Origin: Jiulongibacter sediminis
GTDB taxonomy: Bacteria; Bacteroidota; Bacteroidia; Cytophagales; Spirosomataceae
NCBI RefSeq assembly: GCF_001306455.1
Contig: NZ_LGTQ01000009.1
Coordinates: 124,001 to 188,000 of the forward strand
Reading direction: 5' to 3'
Length of the DNA stretch: 64,000 nucleotides
A model generated the notes under the pieces. It had not been told where the DNA came from, ran no database searches, and saw only the letters and a program-made list of their open reading frames with translations. A program made the translations under genes and the position numbers. The stretch's first letter is position 1. Every line of letters begins with the position of its first letter. This document shows, in pieces, positions 1-8,642 of the stretch.

Positions 1-510
1 TTGTTCACTTCCATCCGGGAAAGGAACATTGAGAATGGGCAGACCTGATTTTCGCATGAAGAGCTTATCGAGATGCTCTTTTTTCGGGATCATCAAACCG
101 TTTTCATCGGGCTCGCCTTCGCCTTTCCAGAATTCATTCCAGTTGATAAAAAAGTCTTTATAAGCCGATTTTTCGCCCTTTGCCAGCAAATCTTTGAATT
201 GAGGAGAAGCCACAGAAAGGTGGTTCAGTACAATATCAAATTTGAGTTCAATATTCAGGTTTTTCAGTGCCTCAATATCCTTCTCTGAGACAAGTTCCTC
301 ATTATGGTTATAGTCAATGATGGAGAAGCCTCGATCAAGATCACTATTAAAAAAAGTGGGCAGAACGTAAAAAAGAGAAAAGGTGTCCTTAAACTCAGGT
401 TTTTGCAATATAGCTACAAGGTCGCTGAGTTTTTGGCCAATACTGTTTGGGTAAGCATTGAGCATCACACCGTTACGTATACCGCCGGTGCCTGAATTTG
501 CTGTTGTCAT
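1..510 (-). CDS. GH13_18-type glucosyl phosphorylase (sucrose phosphorylase family), 5' part only
   Basis: The reverse strand encodes 170 residues that run off the left edge. The sequence resembles the N-terminal TIM-barrel part of GH13 subfamily 18 enzymes (sucrose, sucrose-6'-phosphate or glucosylglycerate phosphorylase): a strand ending FYVLPTFF, then a D-R-G-F-S-I-I-D-Y stretch and the GH13 region I FDIVLNHLSV containing the conserved Asn-His. These enzymes split an alpha-glucoside with phosphate to give glucose-1-phosphate. Substrate cannot be decided because the specificity loops and catalytic Asp/Glu lie outside the window. The frame stays open up to an ATG at 603, but a -7 promoter box (575-582) lies between, so the ATG at 510 is chosen. 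No signal peptide is visible at that start, consistent with a cytoplasmic enzyme. Confidence 0.8.
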   Translation of the reverse strand, partial: MTTANSGTGGIRNGVMLNAYPNSIGQKLSDLVAILQKPEFKDTFSLFYVLPTFFNSDLDRGFSIIDYNHNEELVSEKDIEALKNLNIELKFDIVLNHLSVASPQFKDLLAKGEKSAYKDFFINWNEFWKGEGEPDENGLMIPKKEHLDKLFMRKSGLPILNVPFPDGSEQ

Positions 511-574
511 AGCAAGCAGGAGTGTAAGTTTTTTAAGTATTCTGCGGCTGTTCAGCCGTTTTTCGTCTTGCGGG

Positions 575-582
575 CAAAGATA
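575..582 (-). promoter_or_regulatory. -7 promoter element TATCTTTG for the GH13 gene
   Basis: Reverse strand reads TATCTTTG, a full match to the Bacteroidota -7 consensus TAnnTTTG, 65 nt upstream of the ATG at 510. It lies inside the longer open frame from 603, which argues against that longer start. No clear -33 TTG was found at the ideal spacing. Confidence 0.55.
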
Positions 583-778
583 AATGATTTTTAATCTTGC
601 CATTTAATTTTATCAAAATGACTGCTCCTTGGGATTTATTGATTTGCTAAAATTTGGATCATCTATAATTCATTGATTTTCTATATTTTAGATGAAAAAT
701 GGAGCGGTAACCAATTACAAAAACGGGAGGAGTCGAAAATCCAAAAGAGTAGAAAACTAACCCTTTAACCCAAATGGT

Positions 779-1207
779 ATGGAAATTCAAATCAACTGGC
801 TTGCTATCCTGGTAGCCGTGGTAGCAAACTTTATTCTCGGTTTTCTCTGGTATACGCCTCTTTTTGGCAAAGTCTGGGGGAAAGAAATGGGTATGGATAT
901 GACTCAAAAGCCCGACCCTAAGGTGATGATGAAAGGTATGGCTTTTATGGTGATTGGCAACTTCTTACTGGCTTATGTACTATCTCACAATATCGTCGCG
1001 TGGAGCTATGTACCCGGTATGGATGAAATGAGTAAAATAAGCAATGTATTCAGTACCGCCTTTTTCACATGGCTCGGCTTTTACGTTCCATATCATTTGG
1101 GAGCCATAGTTTGGGAGAGCCGTTCATGGAAATTGTTTTTTATTAATACCGGATATGCCTTGGTTTCCTTAGTGCTTGTTGCTTCAATAATCATTTTCAT
1201 GAACTAA
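779..1207 (+). CDS. DUF1761 family small membrane protein
   Basis: A 142-residue protein with about four hydrophobic segments: near residues 5-28 (LAILVAVVANFILGFLWYTPLFG), 52-70, 90-110 and 120-141. The N-terminal N-W-hydrophobic helix followed by F-L-W-Y-T-P-L-F-G-K-x-W is characteristic of DUF1761 proteins, whose function is unknown. The ATG at 779 is the first in frame and gives the family's usual length. It stands alone, with a strong hairpin downstream (1219-1255) and a convergent LysR gene beyond it. Confidence 0.8.
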   Translation: MEIQINWLAILVAVVANFILGFLWYTPLFGKVWGKEMGMDMTQKPDPKVMMKGMAFMVIGNFLLAYVLSHNIVAWSYVPGMDEMSKISNVFSTAFFTWLGFYVPYHLGAIVWESRSWKLFFINTGYALVSLVLVASIIIFMN

Positions 1208-1218
1208 CCCTTCTTAAT

Positions 1219-1255
1219 ATCAACTGCCTTGAAAACTGGTTTCCTGGCAGTTGAT
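1219..1255. terminator. Hairpin between convergent DUF1761 and LysR genes
   Basis: Perfect 10-bp stem ATCAACTGCC / GGCAGTTGAT with a 17-nt loop, in the 95-nt gap between two convergent genes. There is no clear T-run on either side, so it may act as a 3'-end stabiliser rather than a strong intrinsic terminator. Confidence 0.5.
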
Positions 1256-1302
1256 AGAATGGCTTTCTAAGCGGACTATTTATGACGATTAGCAAATCAG
1301 AA

Positions 1303-2199
1303 TCAGCCATAATTCTGATACCATTTGAAGTGCTCTTCAATAATATTTTCCTTCTCGTTCCTGATATAGTCTAAAAGAGCCTGGCTGGCGGGTAACAACT
1401 TTTTCCCCTTTAACCAAACAAGTCTCCATTGGGTGGTAATGGGTAGACGAGGATAATTTAGAACGTGCAAATCACCGTTTTGCAGCTCATTATGCATACC
1501 TATTACGGGCATGATAGAATTACCGATTCCGGCTAAAACGGCCTGCTTAACGGCTTCATTAGAAGTGAGTTCCAGGCGTTTTCGTTGGTTCTTTTCTTTG
1601 GTATTGAAATATTCTTCCATTGCAGATCTGGTGGCCGAGCCCTCTTCTCTGTAAATCAGAGGACGGGACTCATCCCTATGAGGTTTATTTCCTACCATCA
1701 GGAGTCTGTTTTCTATGAGTATTTCTTCTTCTACCTCAATGTTTTCAGGAAGAACCGAGATGAGTGCGAAGTCAATTTCATTTTGTTTCAGGCTTTCCAC
1801 CACCCTCGTTTTGTTAGTCACGTCAAGAATGAGATCGAGACTTCTGTGCTGTTCAAAAAACCCGCCAATGAAATAAGGGATTACATATTTACCGGTAGAG
1901 GCGGAGGAAATCTTGATTCGGCCTGTCAGATGACCTTTGAACGACTGTGTTTTCATGTTAATATTCTCCATTTCCTGCACAACCCGCTCGGCAATAACTG
2001 CCACTTCTTTGCCAAATTCTGTAATGAAAAGCTGTCTTCCTATCACTTCAGTCAGGGCTAAATCAAACTGATTTTGAAAATTTTTAAGTTGAATTGAGAC
2101 CGCTGGTTGGGTCATGTACAGCTCTTCTGCGGCTTTCGTAATGCTCTCATGTTCAACTACTTTGAGAAATATCTGAAGTTGATGAAAGGTGTAATTCAT
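1303..2199 (-). CDS. LysR-type transcriptional regulator, probable regulator of the dab operon
   Basis: A 298-residue LysR-family activator. The N-terminal winged helix-turn-helix is clear (FHQLQIFLKVVEHESITKAA near residues 5-24, then TQPAVSIQLKNFQ), followed by a linker helix and a two-lobe effector-binding domain from about residue 90. Length is normal. It is divergent from the inorganic-carbon operon starting at 2292, with about 90 nt between start codons; LysR regulators commonly control the divergent gene, and CbbR-like members often sit beside CO2-related operons. The inference is that it senses carbon or redox status and controls dabAB. The effector cannot be read from sequence. Confidence 0.88.
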   Translation of the reverse strand: MNYTFHQLQIFLKVVEHESITKAAEELYMTQPAVSIQLKNFQNQFDLALTEVIGRQLFITEFGKEVAVIAERVVQEMENINMKTQSFKGHLTGRIKISSASTGKYVIPYFIGGFFEQHRSLDLILDVTNKTRVVESLKQNEIDFALISVLPENIEVEEEILIENRLLMVGNKPHRDESRPLIYREEGSATRSAMEEYFNTKEKNQRKRLELTSNEAVKQAVLAGIGNSIMPVIGMHNELQNGDLHVLNYPRLPITTQWRLVWLKGKKLLPASQALLDYIRNEKENIIEEHFKWYQNYG

Positions 2200-2257
2200 A
2201 AAAAATATTAATGATGCTCATATCAAATATAAATAAAAATTTATCAATCATGCCCTT

Positions 2258-2265
2258 CATCTTTG
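2258..2265 (+). promoter_or_regulatory. Probable -7 element (CATCTTTG) of the dab operon
   Basis: CATCTTTG differs from TAnnTTTG only at the first base and is followed by GCACCC, as at other promoters in this window. It lies 26 nt upstream of the ATG at 2292 and supports that start over the ATG at 2211, which lies upstream of the box. Confidence 0.45.
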
Positions 2266-2291
2266 CACCCGAACCAAAAACAATTTCAGTT

Positions 2292-2600
2292 ATGATAACG
2301 ATGTCAGAAAAACGTAAATCGGTCGATGAAAAGTTAACTCTAAATCTGATCAGGGGAGAGTTTACAGCAGGTGAGGCGGTCGATTTATTAAGCGAGTTGT
2401 TTCAATCAAAAATTGATTTTCATGTAGCACAAAATTTCAGTCATGAAGAACGTCTTGGTGTTGCGAAATCAGAGGCCATTCAGCGAATTATGGAGTTAAA
2501 AAACGCCAAAAAAGAATCGCTGGATTTAGTTAAAGGAAGTGGTAAAAAGTTCCGCATCCATTCAAATGTTATCATTGAACCATTGAACCAAAACGCATAA
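2292..2600 (+). CDS. Unknown small protein, first gene of the dab operon
   Basis: I do not recognise this 102-residue protein. It is soluble, has no signal peptide, and contains predicted helices around LNLIRGEFTAGEAVDLLSEL and a C-terminal stretch SGKKFRIHSNVIIEPL that looks like a short beta hairpin. The frame opens at 2211, but the probable promoter box at 2258-2265 lies within that extension, so 2292 (or the ATG at 2301) is chosen. It is five bases upstream of dabB and in the same direction, so it is very probably co-transcribed with dabB and dabA. A role as accessory or regulatory subunit of the carbon pump is inferred only from position. Confidence 0.7.
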   Translation: MITMSEKRKSVDEKLTLNLIRGEFTAGEAVDLLSELFQSKIDFHVAQNFSHEERLGVAKSEAIQRIMELKNAKKESLDLVKGSGKKFRIHSNVIIEPLNQNA

Positions 2601-2605
2601 GACTC

Positions 2606-4258
2606 TTGGAAAAATTAATACTTCTACTGTTTCTAATTGCTCCGGCCTTTTTTTTCATCTCAGCTGTAAGTTCTGCCTTTGCACCGGGACAAAAAGCAAA
2701 GCCGATTATTCAGATAAGTCTTGTTGCCGCTTTGTTCAGCGTTTTAGCTTCGGTAACCGGAGCTTTTTTTGTGGCCAATAATGGCGTGTTTCAGTCTGCC
2801 TTGTGGGGTTTTGAGGGTCTTGGGCTGAGTATTCGGCTTGACTCCATAAGTCTTTTGATGTTTGGGATGATATCCATTCTCAGTTTCGTGATCCTCAAGT
2901 TTAGTGTCAATTATCTGGAAGGAGATGAACGTCAGGGGCTGTTTATAGGCAGACTTTCCGGCACACTTAGTGCTGTTCAGCTACTGGTAATTTCGGGGAA
3001 CTTGTTTCAATTGGTACTGGCCTGGGTTGTTACCAGCGTAATGCTCCATTATCTTCTTGTTTTCTATGCTGAACGCCGAGGTGCACAGATAGCGGCAAAA
3101 AAGAAGTTCATTATGGCCAGGCTTGGCGATGTCTCGTTCATTGCTGCGGCTTACTTCCTTTACGAATCAGCTGGGTCTGGTAACCTTGAGGAGATTTTCA
3201 ATTGGCTAAAAAGTACAAATGTGTCAAGCCTGGTCTTTACAGAATTTGAGTTGCCTATTATGCTCTTATTGATAACAGCTTTCCTTAAATCAGCCCAGTT
3301 TCCAACCCATGGATGGCTTGTCGAAGTTATGGAAACTCCAACTCCTGTTTCGGCATTATTGCATGCCGGTTTGTTAAATGCCGGTCCGTTTCTCGTGATT
3401 CGTATGGCCTATTTAATTGAAGCTTCGGCTTATGCTTCTTACATTCTTCTGATAGTGGGAGCTCTTTCTGCAGTTTTCGGCTCGGTGGTTTATATGACAC
3501 AGCCCTCGGTTAAAACAGCTTTGGGTTATTCTAGCATTGCACACATGGGCTTCAGTTTTATGGTTTCAGGTCTTGGGGTTTTCTCGGCTTCCATGTTGCA
3601 CTTGGTAGGGCACTCATTCTATAAAGCCCATGCCTTTTTATCATCTGGAAGTGCCATTGATCTTATCAGGGCTTCCCGCTTTAAAAAGGTGAAAGGTTCT
3701 CTAAACTTCGTAAAAGCAATAAGTGGGGTTCTTGCGGCAATTGCAGTTTACAGTTTCACAGTCTTCTTATTTCAAGTTGACCTTACTCAGCAATTTGCCT
3801 TGATAGCTCTCGGTGTGGTAATAATCCTGGGTTTATCCAGAGTTTTCGCTGAAACTTTCAGTTCCGGCATCAAATTCGGCCTGATATTTCAAAGCCTGAT
3901 CATGGCTCTGACTATTTCCTTTTCCTTTTTCTTTTTCGAGTCTATAATGAGTCATTTGATCACCGGACAGGTGCCAGAGGTATCCGGAGTGAGCCTAGGT
4001 AAATATTTGACCATAGGAGCAATAATCGCCGTTTTTAGCTTGATTGTGGTCCTTCAAATGGTTGCCCCCCGGCTTAGGAAAAGAGCGTTCTTCCTGAAGT
4101 TAGGTATTCACTTAAGAAACGGCCTGTATGCAAATGTCTTGTTTGATCGGATGATCAAAGCTCTCTCTATCGAATCTGAGTCCTACAGTTTTGTGATAGG
4201 AAAAAGAGTAGATATGGACACCAAGCAAATTGAAAAAGAGGAAATGGTTCTGTCCTAG
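2606..4258 (+). CDS. dabB: DabB: proton-conducting membrane subunit of inorganic-carbon transporter
   Basis: A 550-residue polytopic protein of the NADH-quinone oxidoreductase subunit 5 / Mrp antiporter family (proton-conducting transporter domain), with about 13-14 membrane segments. The core motif region is clear: FLKSAQFPTHGWLVEVMETP, then TPVSALLHAGLLNAGPFLV and the lysine/histidine-rich segment SIAHMGFSF..LHLVGHSFYKAH. In the known DAB system DabB conducts cations and energises DabA. The first codon is TTG at 2606, five bases after the preceding stop; no ATG is available until well inside the first helices, so the TTG start is accepted. Immediate proximity to a DUF2309 gene identifies it as DabB rather than a NuoL of complex I. 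Confidence 0.9.
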   Translation: MEKLILLLFLIAPAFFFISAVSSAFAPGQKAKPIIQISLVAALFSVLASVTGAFFVANNGVFQSALWGFEGLGLSIRLDSISLLMFGMISILSFVILKFSVNYLEGDERQGLFIGRLSGTLSAVQLLVISGNLFQLVLAWVVTSVMLHYLLVFYAERRGAQIAAKKKFIMARLGDVSFIAAAYFLYESAGSGNLEEIFNWLKSTNVSSLVFTEFELPIMLLLITAFLKSAQFPTHGWLVEVMETPTPVSALLHAGLLNAGPFLVIRMAYLIEASAYASYILLIVGALSAVFGSVVYMTQPSVKTALGYSSIAHMGFSFMVSGLGVFSASMLHLVGHSFYKAHAFLSSGSAIDLIRASRFKKVKGSLNFVKAISGVLAAIAVYSFTVFLFQVDLTQQFALIALGVVIILGLSRVFAETFSSGIKFGLIFQSLIMALTISFSFFFFESIMSHLITGQVPEVSGVSLGKYLTIGAIIAVFSLIVVLQMVAPRLRKRAFFLKLGIHLRNGLYANVLFDRMIKALSIESESYSFVIGKRVDMDTKQIEKEEMVLS

Positions 4259-4286
4259 AACACAAACAAATTAACCAAGAAACTAA

Positions 4287-6746
4287 ATGATTGATCTATC
4301 AATATCCAAAATATCAGATCAGCTACTCAGCAAAGAGCTGACAATGGCTTGTGAAAAAGTGGCCCCATTATGGTCATTAGAAAATGTGGTGGCGGTGAAT
4401 CCATTCATCGGATTTGCTGATCAGAAATTCGTTGATACAGCCGAATATCTTTCTGAGCTGGCCAACATTCAAATGGCACTTCCAAGCTCATTTTACCTTG
4501 AAAAATACAGAGAAGGTAATATCAGTAAAAGTGATTTGGAATGGGTTCTTTCAAAAGAAGCCTCGGAATTCAAAGCAGATGAATTTCTCAATGGTCTTGA
4601 CATCTCAGAGGATGTAAAATCTAAAAGAAGCATATTGAGTCTGGCCGATATGGCCACCAAAATTACGGGCAAAGATTGGCGATCTTTCATGACTTCCAGA
4701 ATCTCTTTCTGGGCCTCGGCTTATTTTGATAAAGGTCAGGCTGCCTGGAAAGCCAGCGATTTTGAATCCGGAATTTTCGAATCCTGGAAAGCTGAAGCCG
4801 GGATAGATCTTACTCCTGAAATTCAGGGTTTGAAAGGTTTCCGTAGCAGTATCAAAGCCTTGCCTGATCAGCCTGAGGAGGCAGCAAGGGAGGCCATAGA
4901 AACGCTGGAGATTACTGAAGAATTTCTTCCGGTTTATTTACACAAGCTTTTACTACAAACGGCTGGCTGGTCAGCATACATAGCTCAGATTGATTGGAAC
5001 CTTGAGCTTCAGGGAGAAGGTAAAACAAAGCTCAAGGAGTTTTTAACCATACTTCTTTGCTGGGAAGCTTGCCTCATGAAGGCTATAGATACAGACGAAC
5101 TGAACGACGCCTGGGAGAATTACACTGAAAATTTTAAGTCTTCTCAATCAGGTCATCGAAAAAGCCTGTCTGCCAATTTGATTTTGCAGGAGGCATTCAA
5201 CCGGACGGTCCAAAGAGAAATTATTGAGAAGTTTAAAGGGGAGAAAAATCCGGTTAACGCTTCGGAGACGACTCGAAAGTTAGCTCAGGCTATTTTTTGC
5301 ATCGATGTCAGGTCAGAGACTTTCAGACGAAACCTTGAAAAGGTTGATACTGCTATTGAAACGATGGGTTTTGCAGGTTTCTTCGCGTTTCCCATCAATT
5401 ATATGCCTTTGGCTCATGAACACGGGCAGGCTCAGTGCCCGGCCTTACTGGCCCCCGGGTATACTGTTGAAGAAGGCCTTTCAAATGCAGATCAAAACGC
5501 CAAAGCTCAGGAGAAAAGGCAGCTCAACTATCAGGTTAGAAAGCTTTGGAAAAGCCTTAAATCCGGGGCAGTGACCTGTTTTAGTTTTGTGAGCCCTTTA
5601 GGAATTACTTTTCTCGTGAAATTGCTAACCGATACCTTCAGGCTAACCAGGGCAGTACATGACCCTGCAAAAGTGGGTTACTCGGGCAAAGATTTCAAGA
5701 ACAGAACAGTAAACATTGATCATGCTCATCACAGCCATAGAGAGGTTGGTATTCCTTTGGAAAAGCAGGTGGAAATGGCAGCGAATGCTCTAAGAGCCAT
5801 GTCGCTGACAGAGAATTTTGCAAAGTTTGTTCTGCTTATAGGCCATGGTTCCTCATCGGTGAATAATCCGCATGCCTCAGGTCTGGATTGTGGAGCCTGC
5901 GGAGGTCATTCCGGAGAGGCCAATGCAAAAGTGGCGGCAAAAGTTCTGAATAATCCGGAAGTTAGAAAAGCTCTGAAAGAACTCCAGATTGATATTCCTG
6001 ACGAAACGATGTTCTTAGCTGGGTTACATGATACCACCACGGATGAGGTCGAGTTTGAAGAACTCAGTCAGCTCAATCCAGATCAGATCAAAGAGCTTGT
6101 GCAAATCAAAAATTCATTTACCCTGGCTGGTCGATTGACGAGAAAAGAAAGAGCTGGTAGAATGGCTCTGAAGGGAGAAGTTGATAAAGTAATCAAAGAC
6201 CGCAGCAAAGACTGGTCACAGGTAAGGCCTGAGTGGGGGCTGGCAGGTTGCTATTCTTTTGTGATTGCCCCGCGGGAGAGAACCAGAAACATTGATTTTC
6301 AGGGAAGGTCTTTTTTACACTCCTATGATTGGAAAAAGGACGAAAGCTTTAAAGTGCTGGAGTTGATTATGACTGCCCCGATGATCGTTACGAGCTGGAT
6401 TAGTCTTCAATACTTCGCCTCTACGGTGGATAATAAAAATATGGGGGCCGGTAACAAGACTTTACATAACGTAACAGGCGGAGTTGGTGTCCTTGAAGGA
6501 TTTTCGGGAGATCTGAGAGTTGGATTACCACAACAGTCGGTCTTCAGCGGAGATCAGGTCCTTCATGAGCCCGTAAAACTCAATGTGATTATTGAAGCTC
6601 CTCTTGAGGCCATCAATCAGGTGTTGGAGAATCATAAAAACGTAAGAGATCTTATAGATAACGAATGGATTCACCTTCTGGCCTTAGGAGAGACAGGAGA
6701 AGTTAGTTATAGATACATCGGTGATCTGCAATGGGAAAAAATATAA
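4287..6746 (+). CDS. dabA: DabA: DUF2309 inorganic-carbon capture subunit (carbonic-anhydrase-like)
   Basis: An 819-residue DUF2309/UPF0753 protein, normal length. DabA carries a zinc site resembling beta-carbonic anhydrase. The expected ligands are visible: C338 and D340 in FCIDVRSE, H520 in LIGHGSS, and C535 in LDCGACGGHSG, with C538 nearby. Known DAB complexes convert CO2 to bicarbonate in one direction, driven by the cation gradient through DabB, at the inner face of the membrane. The gene follows dabB by 28 nt and is followed by a hairpin at 6755-6782. No RuBisCO or carboxysome gene is present, so anaplerotic carboxylation, fatty-acid or nucleotide synthesis at low CO2 is the likely use (inference). 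Confidence 0.93.
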   Translation: MIDLSISKISDQLLSKELTMACEKVAPLWSLENVVAVNPFIGFADQKFVDTAEYLSELANIQMALPSSFYLEKYREGNISKSDLEWVLSKEASEFKADEFLNGLDISEDVKSKRSILSLADMATKITGKDWRSFMTSRISFWASAYFDKGQAAWKASDFESGIFESWKAEAGIDLTPEIQGLKGFRSSIKALPDQPEEAAREAIETLEITEEFLPVYLHKLLLQTAGWSAYIAQIDWNLELQGEGKTKLKEFLTILLCWEACLMKAIDTDELNDAWENYTENFKSSQSGHRKSLSANLILQEAFNRTVQREIIEKFKGEKNPVNASETTRKLAQAIFCIDVRSETFRRNLEKVDTAIETMGFAGFFAFPINYMPLAHEHGQAQCPALLAPGYTVEEGLSNADQNAKAQEKRQLNYQVRKLWKSLKSGAVTCFSFVSPLGITFLVKLLTDTFRLTRAVHDPAKVGYSGKDFKNRTVNIDHAHHSHREVGIPLEKQVEMAANALRAMSLTENFAKFVLLIGHGSSSVNNPHASGLDCGACGGHSGEANAKVAAKVLNNPEVRKALKELQIDIPDETMFLAGLHDTTTDEVEFEELSQLNPDQIKELVQIKNSFTLAGRLTRKERAGRMALKGEVDKVIKDRSKDWSQVRPEWGLAGCYSFVIAPRERTRNIDFQGRSFLHSYDWKKDESFKVLELIMTAPMIVTSWISLQYFASTVDNKNMGAGNKTLHNVTGGVGVLEGFSGDLRVGLPQQSVFSGDQVLHEPVKLNVIIEAPLEAINQVLENHKNVRDLIDNEWIHLLALGETGEVSYRYIGDLQWEKI

Positions 6747-6754
6747 AAGAAACA

Positions 6755-6782
6755 ACGGGGTGTATTGATGAATACACCCCGT
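6755..6782. terminator. Hairpin between convergent dabA and GMC oxidoreductase genes
   Basis: Perfect 12-bp stem ACGGGGTGTATT / AATACACCCCGT with loop GATG, in the 48-nt gap between convergent genes. Symmetrical, so it can serve both strands; the following T-run is weak. Confidence 0.7.
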
Positions 6783-6794
6783 CATTGTAAACTT

Positions 6795-8516
6795 TTAGAA
6801 ATCTCCACGTTTTAAAGCATTCTTAGCAAAATCAGCGGCCCTTGCGGCCAGAGCCATGTAGGTTAGAGAAGGGTTTACGCAGCCGCTACTGGTCATGGCG
6901 GCCCCATCGGTAACAAAAACGTTCTCACAGCCCCAAACCTGGTTGTGTTTATTAAGAACTGAAGTTTTAGGGTCGTGACCCATTCTGGCCGTACCGGTTT
7001 CATGTTTTGACAGGCCAAGCGGAGGTTTTTCGTTGGCAAAAGAAAATACATTTTTGACGCCACAGGCTTCCAGAATTTCAGCCGCATCATTCTTCATATC
7101 TACTCTCATTTTAAGCTCATTTTCTTTGATTTCGGCATCAAAAACGATCTTTGGAATACCGTATGGATCTTTTTCGGTTTCATGAAGATACATTCGGTTT
7201 TCTTCATATGGCAGTGTCTCGCCAAATGCACTCATGTAGACCGACCAGCTACCCGGCTCATTGAGAGATTCTTTCAATTCAGCTCCGAAAGACGGTTTGC
7301 CGGCGGTATTACCCCGCCCGCGACTGGCACCTCCCTGATAATCAAATCCACGTAGATAATCCCGTTTATCGTTGCCGATGTTACGGTAACGTGGAATAAA
7401 AAAGCCGTTGGCTCTGCGTCCAAAATAATACTGATCAGTAAAGCCTTCCACTCTGCCACCCGCTCCGGCACGGCTGTGATGATCCATCAGATTTCGACCC
7501 AACATACCACTATCATTTCCCAAACCATAAGGAAAACGAGCTGATTTTGAGTTCAGCATAATATGTGCTGTGCCGATAGTGGAGGCGTTGAGAAAAACAA
7601 CTTTGGCAAAAAACTCTTTACTCTCTTTAGTCTCCCGGTCAATAGCGATAACTCCTTTCGCCTTTTGAGTTTCTTCATCAAAAATGACTTCAGAGACCGC
7701 TGCATTACTAAGCAAAGTAAGGTTTCCGGTTTTCATGGCGGCCGGTAAAGAGGCGGCATTTGTGCTGAAATAGGCTCCGTAGGGGCAACCTTTTGCACAG
7801 GCATTCCGATATTGACAGCTGGCACGTCCTAATGCTTGTTGTTCCTCGGTAGGTTCAGTGAGATGAGCCACCCTGCCAATAGTGATGATTCTTTCAGAAC
7901 CATATTTTTGTTTAATCTTTTCTTTGAGGTCAAGTTCCACGCAGTTAAGCTCCATTGGCGGCTGAAATTCGCTGTCTGGCAGGTGCGGTAAACCTAGTTT
8001 TTCACCACTAACTCCGGCAAATTTTTCAACGTGGCTATACCAGGGAGCAATGTCTTTATAACGGATAGGCCAGTCGATGGCTACTCCTTCTTTGAGGTTC
8101 GCCTCAAAATCAAGATCGCTCCAGCGGTAAACCTGACGGCCCCAAAGTAACGATTTACCTCCGGTACCAAAACCCCGATACCAGTCATAAGGCTTTTCTC
8201 TGATGTACGGGCTCTCTTCAAAAGGCATCCAGAAATGATCATTGGTTTCATTTACGGGGTACCCACCCTCAGAGGTCATATATGGAAAACGCTCTCTGAT
8301 TTCATTGGTGATTCTCTCCCGATGAGGCATTTCCCAAGGTGGAGTAAGAGCATGTTTATAACTGCTGATGTGATCATTTTGAGGGCCACGCTCTATCATG
8401 AGCACTTTGAGACCTTTTTCAGCAAGTTCTTTGGCTGCAATGCCACCGCTTATACCGCTACCAACAACGATGGCGTCAAAACTATTTTCAGTATTCTCGT
8501 TGAAATTTATATACAT
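6795..8516 (-). CDS. GMC-family FAD-dependent oxidoreductase (sugar dehydrogenase type)
   Basis: A 573-residue GMC oxidoreductase. The FAD-binding dinucleotide fold is at the N terminus (VVGSGISGG, residues 17-25, ending in IERG), and the C-terminal catalytic region has KHETGTARMG and the GMC_oxred_C signature FVTDGAAMTSSGCVNPSLT. A cysteine-rich insert CQYRNACAKGCPYGA is typical of the bacterial glucoside/gluconate dehydrogenase subgroup. These enzymes oxidise sugar hydroxyls and pass electrons to a cytochrome, which fits the divergent haem-binding protein gene at 8643. The frame extends to 8543, but a -7 box at 8541-8548 makes the ATG at 8516 the credible start. No Tat or Sec signal is evident at that start. 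Exact substrate unknown. Confidence 0.87.
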   Translation of the reverse strand: MYINFNENTENSFDAIVVGSGISGGIAAKELAEKGLKVLMIERGPQNDHISSYKHALTPPWEMPHRERITNEIRERFPYMTSEGGYPVNETNDHFWMPFEESPYIREKPYDWYRGFGTGGKSLLWGRQVYRWSDLDFEANLKEGVAIDWPIRYKDIAPWYSHVEKFAGVSGEKLGLPHLPDSEFQPPMELNCVELDLKEKIKQKYGSERIITIGRVAHLTEPTEEQQALGRASCQYRNACAKGCPYGAYFSTNAASLPAAMKTGNLTLLSNAAVSEVIFDEETQKAKGVIAIDRETKESKEFFAKVVFLNASTIGTAHIMLNSKSARFPYGLGNDSGMLGRNLMDHHSRAGAGGRVEGFTDQYYFGRRANGFFIPRYRNIGNDKRDYLRGFDYQGGASRGRGNTAGKPSFGAELKESLNEPGSWSVYMSAFGETLPYEENRMYLHETEKDPYGIPKIVFDAEIKENELKMRVDMKNDAAEILEACGVKNVFSFANEKPPLGLSKHETGTARMGHDPKTSVLNKHNQVWGCENVFVTDGAAMTSSGCVNPSLTYMALAARAADFAKNALKRGDF

Positions 8517-8540
8517 ATTAATGTTCTTCAATAGGGATAT

Positions 8541-8548
8541 CAAAACTA
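8541..8548 (-). promoter_or_regulatory. -7 promoter element TAGTTTTG for the GMC oxidoreductase gene
   Basis: Full match to TAnnTTTG on the reverse strand, 24 nt upstream of the ATG at 8516. It overlaps the longer open frame starting at 8543 and thus decides the start codon. Confidence 0.55.
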
Positions 8549-8611
8549 CAAAAGCTGGCTTCTTAAACCATATTGATCAACCACTGATTTTCTCAATTTC
8601 AGCAGAAGGTG

Positions 8612-8619
8612 TACATTTG
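8612..8619 (+). promoter_or_regulatory. -7 promoter element TACATTTG for the haem-binding protein gene
   Basis: Full match to TAnnTTTG, 23 nt upstream of the ATG at 8643. Together with the box at 8541-8548 on the other strand it forms a divergent promoter pair. Confidence 0.5.
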
Positions 8620-8642
8620 GTGAAACGAAACCCTTTTAAACT

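Noticed and set aside
1585-2061. 158-codon open frame antisense to the LysR gene
   Set aside because: Lies entirely inside a clear LysR gene, has no recognisable domain and an ordinary antisense composition.
2606-4258. Reading the NuoL-like gene as part of respiratory complex I or an Mrp antiporter
   Set aside because: No other nuo or mrp gene is adjacent, whereas a complete DUF2309 gene with zinc ligands follows directly.
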